Origin: Candidatus Zhuqueibacterota bacterium
Lineage (GTDB): Bacteria; Zhuqueibacterota; Zhuqueibacteria; Residuimicrobiales; Oceaniaggregativiventaceae
Reading direction: 5' to 3'
Assembly: GCA_014728085.1 (NCBI GenBank)
Contig: WJMF01000154.1
Location: 1-64,000 of the forward strand
DNA length: 64,000 bases
Shown here one piece after another: positions 54,467-61,940 of the stretch. Below the pieces are notes generated by a model, which saw only the letters and a program-made list of their open reading frames with translations, did no database searches and was not told the origin of the DNA. Position numbers and translations under genes: made by a program. The stretch's first letter is position 1. Every line of letters starts with the position of its first letter.

Positions 54467-55411
54467 ATGGCCATAGGGGATGGTGAAATCCTGCTCGGGT
54501 TGAATTTTGTCGGAAAGCGTCTTCGTGCCATCGAAGGGGAAATCCTGGGTGAACAGGTTCGGATCAAATCCGTTGCTGAATCCCGACTCGATTTGCCCTT
54601 TGATCAGCAAACAATAGAGAACGAAGATTATGTTCCAACATTTTCAAGCGCGATTAATAAATTACTGGACGAACAATCCATTTTGGCAAATAGCGCTCAT
54701 TTTGCCCTTGACCGGCGAATGGTTTTTTTAAAACGCATAACCATTGACAAGGGCTTGAATGAAGAGCAAATACGCAATCATATCGAGTGGGAAGTCGAAC
54801 AATGGCTTGCTGCATCACGCGATGAATTCAACGTTATCTATGATAAGGAACGATCTGATTTTGGTCAATCCGATACCGTATTGATAGCAGCTGTTCGCAA
54901 ACGTATAATCGATTATCTCAAACGAATTTTTGTTCGTACACCATTAACCTTAAAAGTTGTCGATATTGATGTTCTCGCTGCGATTCGAGGCTTGATGGGA
55001 AACCGGCCGAAACCGGATAGACTCGCAGCACTGGTAGACATCCATAAAAATCTGGATATTCTGTTGGCTAAAGACGGAAAATTTGCCTACCTTAATGAAG
55101 CCAGCGGGGAAAAAGAGGGTGACCTGGAAAATGCCGAAAAAATGGCCAACCGGATTCATGAAGAATTGTTAAAAATTTTCAAAGAGTATGCCGAAGAATT
55201 TGGTTCCCTTAATCTAGATACAATCTATCTGTCTGGTGACAAAGCAGACGTGGAAGTAATCCCCTATCTTCAACAATTACAAAAAAATGCCGATATTCGA
55301 TTCGCAGATCCCTTTGAAAGAGTAGAGCTGGCGACCGGTACTGAGCTTGATCCATTAATTAAAAACAACCCGGAAAAATTTCTTATATCTGTTGGCATGA
55401 TAATACATTGA
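54467..55411 (+). CDS. PilM-like actin-fold protein
   Basis: The 314-residue cytoplasmic protein resembles PilM of type IV pili and the cytoplasmic domain of GspL. It begins with ILLGLNFVGKRLRAIEGE as a degenerate phosphate-1 strand, then SAHFALDRRMVFLKRITIDKG. The PilM hallmark IRNHIEWEVEQWLAASRDEF (compare 'WExEQYIPF') and VLIAAVRKRIIDYLKRIF follow. A second actin-like half is seen in RLAALVDIHKNLDILLAKDG and LDTIYLSGDKADVEVIP. The nucleotide-binding Gly/Thr residues look eroded, so ATP binding is uncertain. The next gene is a likely partner. Confidence 0.68.
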   Translation: MAIGDGEILLGLNFVGKRLRAIEGEILGEQVRIKSVAESRLDLPFDQQTIENEDYVPTFSSAINKLLDEQSILANSAHFALDRRMVFLKRITIDKGLNEEQIRNHIEWEVEQWLAASRDEFNVIYDKERSDFGQSDTVLIAAVRKRIIDYLKRIFVRTPLTLKVVDIDVLAAIRGLMGNRPKPDRLAALVDIHKNLDILLAKDGKFAYLNEASGEKEGDLENAEKMANRIHEELLKIFKEYAEEFGSLNLDTIYLSGDKADVEVIPYLQQLQKNADIRFADPFERVELATGTELDPLIKNNPEKFLISVGMIIH

Positions 55412-55433
55412 TTGACCAAGAGTAAGGGATTAC

Positions 55434-56456
55434 ATGAATTTATTAGAGGACTATAAAGAAAAGAAGGAAGAACCGATCATCGATGAACAATTCTCGGATG
55501 AGAGTTCAGCGTATCTGGAAGAGAGCGAGAACTATGAAACCGATGTTCGGGATTTCCATCGCACCTCGGAATATTCCAGTTATAATCAACGCAAGAAAAC
55601 AATGTTGCCGATACTGGCATTTGTTCTGGTGATTATAACAGTTATTCTTGTTCTGTTTTGGGGTGACTTGTGGGAAGGGGATAAAATTCCAGACACCTAT
55701 TTTCAAACAACAGAGCAACCAACAGAAGAGAAAACCGGGGATCAAACGTTACAACCATCCGAAGAACAACCGGAAGAAGAAAAAGATGTATTAGACAGGG
55801 CCGCCTCTGAAACGACCGAAACAAAAGATGTTTTAGCACAGGAAAGTGAGCCTCGCCGGCCGGTATCACCTCCGTCCTCTGTTGCAAGCGTTTCTACAAC
55901 CATCGCGGGATTGACTCTTGTATCTGATGTAATGAGCGTCTTTTTGCGAACGGCCGGATCCATCCAGGTGGACGCCCTGATATTGGATGATTATTCTATA
56001 GAAGCGGAAATCTCTGCAAAATCGCGCGATGAGTTGGAAACCTTTTTTAGCAATTTGAAAGAAAAATTACCCGGCAACCTCTCTTTTGCCCCCTCCCCAA
56101 CCGCATCAACGGAGGCTAAAGGTCTGTTGATTGGAATGCTGGCCGATCCGGTTTCAATCGAGACGCTGAAAAGTGATCAAACGCCGGCAACCGTACTGCA
56201 GGAACTGAGAACCCTTTCCGAACGTTTTGATTTGAGATTTATTGAGGGCTCTATGGAAAAACGCCTTTCCAGGGATGGTTATACCATAACGCCTTTATAT
56301 ATCAAGTGCCGGGGATTAATGCCGGCTTGTAACGCATATTTGGCAGAAATTTCCAATCGGCAGTTTAAGATAAAGGTTTCCAAGGTGCTTTTAATTGCTA
56401 ACCATACAGAATCCGCTAATTTTGTACTTCGTTTTAAAGTGATCAATGCGTCTTAA
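55434..56456 (+). CDS. PilN/PilO-like bitopic membrane protein
   Basis: The 340-residue protein has an acidic cytoplasmic N-terminus (about 1-55), which in PilN binds PilM. One membrane helix (about 60-81; LAFVLVIITVILVLFWG) and a Pro/Glu/Thr-rich linker (about 90-145) follow. Two small alpha/beta modules come next: about 160-215 (VDALILDDYSIEAEISAKSR, like PilN) and about 235-338 (SERFDLRFIEG, like the PilO ferredoxin-like domain). It may thus be a fused PilN-PilO equivalent. No motor ATPase, platform, peptidase or secretin gene is near. Function is inferred from layout. Confidence 0.55.
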   Translation: MNLLEDYKEKKEEPIIDEQFSDESSAYLEESENYETDVRDFHRTSEYSSYNQRKKTMLPILAFVLVIITVILVLFWGDLWEGDKIPDTYFQTTEQPTEEKTGDQTLQPSEEQPEEEKDVLDRAASETTETKDVLAQESEPRRPVSPPSSVASVSTTIAGLTLVSDVMSVFLRTAGSIQVDALILDDYSIEAEISAKSRDELETFFSNLKEKLPGNLSFAPSPTASTEAKGLLIGMLADPVSIETLKSDQTPATVLQELRTLSERFDLRFIEGSMEKRLSRDGYTITPLYIKCRGLMPACNAYLAEISNRQFKIKVSKVLLIANHTESANFVLRFKVINAS

Positions 56457-56531
56457 ACCCGGAACCGCGAATAGACGAATCCTTTGCCCTGCAGGCTGGT
56501 TGTTTTTATTCAGTCGGGGGCATTTGTTTTA

Positions 56532-57080
56532 ATGCGAGTCATAGCGGGACAGTACAAAGGAGCCCGGCTCTATACTCCAAAGAACCTCCATATACGGCCG
56601 ACGACCGACCGGGTAAAGGAGTATATTTTTTCCTGTTTGATGAATCGTATTTCGAGTGCGACGATTCTTGATCTTTTTGCCGGAACCGGCAGTTTGGGAA
56701 TTGAGGCAAAAAGCCGCGGTGCTGCACGGGTTGATTTTGTAGACCAGGCAGATCAAGCCGTCAATATTATTAAAATGAATATGCAAAAGCTGGGTTTAGG
56801 CGAAAACATATTTAAAATGAATGCATTGACATTTATCAGTTATGCTTATGAACGCGGTTTTTGCTATGATCTGATATTTTGTGATCCGCCCTATGGTTTT
56901 GAGTTTTCAACCGTGTTGCAGGCGTTTATGCATAAAACCATTACAAGCCCGGATGGATTGATTGTTTACGAGTCAAATGCCCAACACACCAATCCTGTTA
57001 TCCATGAATCCGTTATCGTAGAAAAAGAGAAAAAACTGGGCAACACGAAAATAACGTTTTTTAAGATGTCAACCTTATGA
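56532..57080 (+). CDS. rsmD: 16S rRNA (guanine966-N2)-methyltransferase RsmD
   Basis: SAM-dependent methyltransferase of G966 in 16S rRNA, about 182 residues. The ATG at 56532 is chosen because the family begins MRVIAGQYKGARL; the longer in-frame TTG start at 56484 adds unconserved residues. Motif I is ILDLFAGTGSLGIEAKSRGA and the catalytic motif IV is FCDPPYGF. RPTTDRVKEYIFSCL is the conserved N-terminal segment. The stop overlaps coaD by 4 bp, the usual rsmD-coaD pairing. Confidence 0.94.
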   Translation: MRVIAGQYKGARLYTPKNLHIRPTTDRVKEYIFSCLMNRISSATILDLFAGTGSLGIEAKSRGAARVDFVDQADQAVNIIKMNMQKLGLGENIFKMNALTFISYAYERGFCYDLIFCDPPYGFEFSTVLQAFMHKTITSPDGLIVYESNAQHTNPVIHESVIVEKEKKLGNTKITFFKMSTL

Positions 57081-57577
57081 TGAAACCCCATAAAATTCGC
57101 ATCGCGATTTATCCGGGATCATTTGATCCGATCACCTATGGACATATCGATATCATTAAAAGAGCCTGTTTTTTATTTGACAAGGTCATTATCGCTGTTG
57201 CGGTTAATCCTCAAAAGTCGCCCCTCTTTAGTCAGGAGGAACGCGTTGATATGATTGAAAAGTCCATAACCGAATTTTCCGGTGTCCAGGTCGACAGCTT
57301 TCATGGTCTCCTGGTAGAGTATGCCAAAGAAAAAGACGCCACCGCCATCATCAGAGGGTTACGCGCAGTAACAGATTTTGAGAATGAAATGCAAATGGCT
57401 CTGGTCAACAGAAAACTGGATGAAAATATCGTCACCACGTTTTTAATGACACATGATAAATATTCTTATCTGAACTCAAGTATCGTCAAAGAGTTGATAT
57501 CTCTTGGCGGCGACGCAAAGTGCTTTGTTCCTTTGCATGTAAATAAACGATTGATCGAAAAACTGAGGAAACAATGA
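57077..57577 (+). CDS. coaD: Phosphopantetheine adenylyltransferase
   Basis: CoaD converts 4'-phosphopantetheine and ATP to dephospho-CoA, the penultimate step of CoA synthesis. The 166 residues show [20 protein letters not shown] with the nucleotidyltransferase (T/H)xGH motif, [19 protein letters not shown], and the SSIVKEL segment. Its start overlaps rsmD and its stop overlaps pta, both by 4 bp. CoA made here is a substrate of the next enzyme. Confidence 0.96.
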   Translation: MMKPHKIRIAIYPGSFDPITYGHIDIIKRACFLFDKVIIAVAVNPQKSPLFSQEERVDMIEKSITEFSGVQVDSFHGLLVEYAKEKDATAIIRGLRAVTDFENEMQMALVNRKLDENIVTTFLMTHDKYSYLNSSIVKELISLGGDAKCFVPLHVNKRLIEKLRKQ

Positions 57578-58551
57578 ACCTTATCGAGAGCATTCGGCAA
57601 AAAGCCAAACAGACCCCCAAAACAATTGTCTTTCCTGAAGGTGAAGATAAAAGAGTTTTACACGCGGCAGCAATTTGTTACCGGGATAAACTGGTAAGAC
57701 CGATATTAACCGGCAACACCGAGCGTATTTATCAAGTGGCACAAAACGAGGACATTGATATCGATGCGCTGGAGATCATTGATCCTTCGCAAGATTCCGC
57801 TTTTGATGAATATGCGAAAGAGTATTATGAAAAGCGCAAACACAAGGGCCTCGATCAAGACGCGGCAGAAAAGCAAATGATAAATCCTCTATATTATGGA
57901 GCCATGTTGGTTCACAAAGGCCGGGCAGATGCGAGTGTAGCCGGTGCGGCACACCCGACCGGTGATGTTCTTAGGGCGGCCATACAAATTATCGGCGTTG
58001 CTGAGGGGTTTTCCATTGTTTCCAGTTGTTTTCTTATGGTATTGCAAAACGGACAAAACCTCTCTTTTGCCGATTGCGCTGTTGTTCCTCAACCCACAGC
58101 CGACCAGCTTGCCGATATCGCTTTGGCGACGGCGGAAACGCATAAATATCTCACCGGCGAGGATCCCAGAGTCGCTATGTTGTCTTTTTCAACCAAAGGC
58201 AGCGCTTCACATAAACTGGTTAATAAAGTACAAAACGCAACGGAATTGGCCCATAAGCGCGCACCGGAACTTTTGTTGGATGGTGAATTGCAGGTCGATG
58301 CCGCTTTATTGGAATCAATCGCAAAGCGCAAGGCACCCGACAGTCCGGTTGCCGGTCGTGCAAACGTGCTGGTGTTTCCGGATCTGCAAGCGGGAAATAT
58401 TGGCTATAAACTGGTCCAACGACTCGCCGGTGCCTCCGCGGTTGGTCCGGTTATTCAGGGGCTGGCAAAACCGGCAAATGATTTGTCCCGCGGCTGTAGC
58501 ATTGATGATGTTATTAATGTCGCCTGTATCTGTAGTTTAAAGAGCAAATAA
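57574..58551 (+). CDS. pta: Phosphate acetyltransferase
   Basis: Interconverts acetyl-CoA and acetyl phosphate; 325 residues, the short single-domain form. It shows [17 protein letters not shown], the [14 protein letters not shown] segment, [19 protein letters not shown] and [20 protein letters not shown]. It is translationally coupled to coaD. An acetate kinase gene is not present in the window. A phosphate butyryltransferase would lack several of these stretches, so phosphate acetyltransferase is preferred. Confidence 0.94.
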   Translation: MNLIESIRQKAKQTPKTIVFPEGEDKRVLHAAAICYRDKLVRPILTGNTERIYQVAQNEDIDIDALEIIDPSQDSAFDEYAKEYYEKRKHKGLDQDAAEKQMINPLYYGAMLVHKGRADASVAGAAHPTGDVLRAAIQIIGVAEGFSIVSSCFLMVLQNGQNLSFADCAVVPQPTADQLADIALATAETHKYLTGEDPRVAMLSFSTKGSASHKLVNKVQNATELAHKRAPELLLDGELQVDAALLESIAKRKAPDSPVAGRANVLVFPDLQAGNIGYKLVQRLAGASAVGPVIQGLAKPANDLSRGCSIDDVINVACICSLKSK

Positions 58552-58566
58552 AACCCGGAAAAAGCC

Positions 58567-59757
58567 ATGATAAAGTTATCTCAACAATTTTCACAGATCA
58601 GCGAATCACAAACGGTTGCCCTTAGCGGGATGATGGCCGAATTGAAACGGGACGGGGTTGATGTCGTTGCTCTGGGAGCGGGGGAACCCGACTTTGATAC
58701 GCCGGATTCGATCAAAGAAGCAGCCATCACCGCCATCCATAAGGGGTATACGAAATATACCCCCGCTGATGGCATATTCGAGCTCAAGCAGGCGATCACG
58801 GAATGGCTTGCAGATGAGTACGGCGCGGAATATGATCCCTCACAGATCGTTATTACTTGTGGCGCCAAACATGCGGTTTATCAGGCGATCGCAGCGGTGT
58901 GTAACCCGGACGATCAAGTTCTCTTGCCCGCGCCTTACTGGGTGAGTTATCCGGAACAGATCAAGCTTGCAGGCGCGCATCCCGTAATTTTGCCGGCAAA
59001 ACAGGAACAAGGATTTAAAGTTACGCCGGAGCAATTGGAAAACGCCCTTAATGACCGGATAAAATTGATTATTTTGAATAATCCTTCAAATCCAACCGGG
59101 GCGGTATACAGCGAGACGGAACTGAACTCTCTCGTTGATGTTTTGGCGTCAAAGTCTGTTTTTGTATTGGCTGATGAAATTTATGATAAAATTGTGTTTA
59201 AATCCAATTTTGTGAGTTTGTTAAAGTTTTCTTCCATTCGCGAGCGCTTGTTGCTGATTAATGGCGTCTCCAAGAGTTTTGCCATGACGGGTTGGAGAAT
59301 CGGGTTTTTGGCTGCTGACAAAAGCATTATCGCCGGTATTCGAAAATTTCAGGGGCATACCACTTCGAACCCGGCTTCTGTTTCTCAATATGCCGCTCTG
59401 CAAGCCTATCGGGGAGACAAGACATTTATCTCAAAAATGGTTGCAGAGTTTGCCAAAAGAAGAGAGTATTTATATGACCGGTTGATGAATATTGCCGGGA
59501 TCGAATGCGTCCCGCCGCAAGGGGCCTTTTATTTTTTTCCCGATGTTTCTGTCTTTTTTGGAAAAAAAGGCAATGGACAGCCCATTAAAAATTCGCTTCA
59601 ACTTTGCCAATATCTCCTCCAGGAGCACAAAGTTGGCGCGGTACCGGGATCGGCATTCGGGATGGATACACATGTGCGTTTATCGTTTGCCACCTCAATG
59701 GAAATTCTTGAAAAAGCAATGGATCGCATTGAGGAGGGGTTAAATGCTTTACAATGA
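58567..59757 (+). CDS. Class I PLP-dependent aminotransferase (aspartate aminotransferase type)
   Basis: The 396-residue fold-type I aminotransferase has LGAGEPDFDTPDSIKEAA, YTPADGIFELKQAI and NNPSNPTGAVYSETEL. The PLP-binding lysine lies in NGVSKSFAMTGWRIGFLAA. The C-terminal LSFATSMEILEKAMDRIEEG carries the carboxylate-binding Arg. It belongs to the AspC/AspB-like (Thermus-type) subgroup, most often aspartate or aspartate/prephenate aminotransferase; the exact substrate is not certain. It begins 15 bp after pta. Confidence 0.92.
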   Translation: MIKLSQQFSQISESQTVALSGMMAELKRDGVDVVALGAGEPDFDTPDSIKEAAITAIHKGYTKYTPADGIFELKQAITEWLADEYGAEYDPSQIVITCGAKHAVYQAIAAVCNPDDQVLLPAPYWVSYPEQIKLAGAHPVILPAKQEQGFKVTPEQLENALNDRIKLIILNNPSNPTGAVYSETELNSLVDVLASKSVFVLADEIYDKIVFKSNFVSLLKFSSIRERLLLINGVSKSFAMTGWRIGFLAADKSIIAGIRKFQGHTTSNPASVSQYAALQAYRGDKTFISKMVAEFAKRREYLYDRLMNIAGIECVPPQGAFYFFPDVSVFFGKKGNGQPIKNSLQLCQYLLQEHKVGAVPGSAFGMDTHVRLSFATSMEILEKAMDRIEEGLNALQ

Positions 59758-59790
59758 TTGCGTTATGATAGTTTTCTAAAGGAGCTGGAA

Positions 59791-60063
59791 ATGCCTACTT
59801 ATGAATATCGATGCAGGGCTTGCGGACACGAGTTTGAGAAATTTCAAAGCATCGTTGCAGATCCAATAAAAACATGTCCGGTTTGTGGTAAAGAAAGCGT
59901 TTCTCGTTTGGTCGGCGGTGGTGCCGGTTTGTTATTTAAAGGATCGGGTTTTTATATTACCGATTATAAAAATTCAAAGCCAAAAACCGAAAAGCCAAAA
60001 ACGGAAAAACCAAAAGCCGAAAATTCTAAAAACGAAAAAAGCGACACAAAAACAAAAAAGTAG
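59791..60063 (+). CDS. FmdB-type zinc ribbon protein
   Basis: Small protein of 90 residues. The ATG at 59791 is preceded by AAAGGAG and gives the family start MPTYEYRCRACGHEFE. Two CxxC pairs (CRAC, CPVC) form a zinc ribbon in residues 8-38, followed by SRLVGGGAGLLFKGSGFYITDY. The C-terminus is a repetitive Lys/Pro/Thr/Glu tail (KPKTE units from about 67), disordered and lengthened by short DNA repeats. FmdB-like proteins are proposed regulators, but the function is not known. Confidence 0.9.
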   Translation: MPTYEYRCRACGHEFEKFQSIVADPIKTCPVCGKESVSRLVGGGAGLLFKGSGFYITDYKNSKPKTEKPKTEKPKAENSKNEKSDTKTKK

Positions 60064-60071
60064 TTCCCAAA

Positions 60072-61217
60072 ATGTCTAAAGACAACGTGGACATTGGTTT
60101 CAACGATACCATCAAAGTCGGTAAACGGAAACTTCATATCGAAACATCTATGGTTCCGGAGCCTGCCCGCATTGTTTCGAGCATTTTTGATGGTGGTGAA
60201 CTGGTAGACAAGCAAGAGATGTCCCTGGATGAAGACCTCACTGAAAAAGAGGTGAAAGATGAGATCGGGCAGTTTCATACTTTTATTATCTCAGATCTGG
60301 AATTGTTATTCCTCGTTGCCACCAAAGTAAAGGAAACCAAGAGTGCCTCCTCCATAAACAAGTTGGGATTGTTGTTTTTTGAAAAGAATTTATATTCCGA
60401 GGCCATAGAACAGTTCCAACTGGCTTTAAAATTGAATGAGACGATTGAGAACGGCAATTACATGCTGGGACAGACATTTTTCAAGGCCCGGCAATATAAA
60501 AAAGCAATGGAGAATCTGCAAAAAGCAGTTGAAAAAACACCGGATTATCCCGACGTCCATCTTCTTCTGGGAAAAACCTACTGGCATCTGGAAGAATATG
60601 CAAATGCCATTCAGGCACTGGAAAAAGCTGTTGAGCTGAATTCTGAATATCACGAAGCCTGTTACACCCTCGGTCTCTATTTGATTCAAAGCAAATCCAA
60701 AATTCCCAAAGGTAAAACCCTCAAGCCGCCGATTGAACGAATGAAGGATGCACAAAAATATTTGAAAAAGGCGGCCGCTCTCTCCGCTGAATATGATGAC
60801 AAACTGATGGAAGCAGGATTTGAAAAGCTCGAACTTAAAGACCAAGACGACAGCGGGTTGCAGGAATTTAAACAAGCTTACAAACCCTATAAAATACACC
60901 GGAAAACGATATTAGCCAATGCAGAATTTTATCTCAAGTTTATGTTTGCCGGCCTGGACAAGGACAAAAAATCCCTTGATCATTACATTACCAACCTGGA
61001 AAGCAGTGTAAAGCGACACTCCAATTATCCGGACCTCCATAAAAGTCTGGGAACGGCTTATATGATAAAAAGCTGGCATCTTTTTGCCAAAGCCGTTGAA
61101 GAATACAGAAAAGCTGTACAGATCAACTCTTCTTTTCAAGTTGCGCAAAAAAATTTAAAACTTCTTGAAAATGAAACCAAAGGTTTGTTAATTTTATTAA
61201 AAGCCATTTTGGAATAA
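60072..61217 (+). CDS. TPR-repeat protein
   Basis: The 381-residue cytoplasmic protein has no signal peptide. An N-terminal beta-rich module (about 1-75; ISDLELLFLVATKV follows) precedes TPR units from about 95 to 230 (for example AIEQFQLALKLNETIENGNY, AMENLQKAVEKTPDYPDVHL, AIQALEKAVELNSEYHEA). A helical middle section and a final TPR near 325-370 follow. It starts 8 bp after the zinc ribbon gene. Likely an adaptor of unknown partner. The N-terminal module resembles a domain with 'GG.LV' in post-transcriptional proteins only loosely. Confidence 0.75.
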   Translation: MSKDNVDIGFNDTIKVGKRKLHIETSMVPEPARIVSSIFDGGELVDKQEMSLDEDLTEKEVKDEIGQFHTFIISDLELLFLVATKVKETKSASSINKLGLLFFEKNLYSEAIEQFQLALKLNETIENGNYMLGQTFFKARQYKKAMENLQKAVEKTPDYPDVHLLLGKTYWHLEEYANAIQALEKAVELNSEYHEACYTLGLYLIQSKSKIPKGKTLKPPIERMKDAQKYLKKAAALSAEYDDKLMEAGFEKLELKDQDDSGLQEFKQAYKPYKIHRKTILANAEFYLKFMFAGLDKDKKSLDHYITNLESSVKRHSNYPDLHKSLGTAYMIKSWHLFAKAVEEYRKAVQINSSFQVAQKNLKLLENETKGLLILLKAILE

Positions 61218-61325
61218 GCGCAACCGAGAGGAGCAAACACCCTCAAAAACTATCCAATAATCCTTCGGATTTCGAGTTTGGCAACAAGGGATTCGGGCAG
61301 CATGATATCGCTTTCCACCACTCTG

Positions 61326-61354
61326 TTGACATCATTTGAATTAATTGGTATTAT
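61326..61354 (+). promoter_or_regulatory. Strong sigma-70-type promoter ahead of the secreted protein pair
   Basis: TTGACA at 61326-61331, a 17-base spacer and TATTAT at 61349-61354 are close to consensus. The expected transcript has a leader of about 130 bases to the ATG at 61493. The leader contains arms TTCCTG/CAGGAA (about 61403-61427) but no recognised riboswitch. The rest of the 275-bp gap shows nothing else. Confidence 0.7.
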
Positions 61355-61492
61355 ATTTGCACAACATCAACAGGTGTGTAAAATACGCTTGTAAAGTGCA
61401 ATTCCTGTATCAGGACAGCACAGGAAAAATGTATTGAAACATCTTTATTCATCGGGCATATAACTATTACAAAACTCATCGGTGATGATTAA

Positions 61493-61936
61493 ATGAATAA
61501 AATTTATCTTTTTTTTCTGTTGTTTCTGAGCGTTGCTACGCTTCAGGCTCAATCCATGCAAATAACGACGGCGCTGTACCATCCCCGTATTGCGACCATA
61601 TACGATTTTGTGATTTCAATCAATGAGGATGTCCCGTCAAAATCGCAAATTCTATTGATATTTCCCTCTCAATTTGATCTGAGCAACGTTTCTGTGGCTG
61701 ATTCACGGACGCTGGATGGCGGGCTGGAGGTCAGCGTAAAGAGCGATACGGTTGAGATCAAAAGAAGTGGACGGGGAAAGAATATAAACGCCAACACCCC
61801 GATCGATCTGAAAATAGGTTTGATTGTAAATCCTGCCGATATGCAAGAAGAATACCTGATTGATTGTGTTCTTCGACAGGAAGACCGCGTTTTACAGGAA
61901 GAAAGTATGCGAACATCTATTGAAATGAGAAAGTAA
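61493..61936 (+). CDS. Small secreted protein sharing a domain with the next gene
   Basis: The 147-residue protein has a signal peptide (about 1-19, ending LQAQ). The single mature domain of about 125 residues is beta-rich and includes ILLIFPSQFDLSNVSVADS and DLKIGLIVNPADMQEEYLID. The same order of phrases appears in the first domain of the downstream giant protein (YPKLTGLDLSNIMIASS, DIKISIGLVGNPL), so the two are paralogous in this region. No known family is recognised. It is the first gene after a strong promoter and is followed by the giant gene after 4 bp. Confidence 0.7.
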   Translation: MNKIYLFFLLFLSVATLQAQSMQITTALYHPRIATIYDFVISINEDVPSKSQILLIFPSQFDLSNVSVADSRTLDGGLEVSVKSDTVEIKRSGRGKNINANTPIDLKIGLIVNPADMQEEYLIDCVLRQEDRVLQEESMRTSIEMRK

Positions 61937-61940
61937 CCTC

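Noticed and set aside
61355-61492. Possible riboswitch (c-di-GMP-like) in the leader of the secreted protein pair.
   Set aside because: Only a short TTCCTG/CAGGAA pairing is seen; the conserved GEMM core is not.
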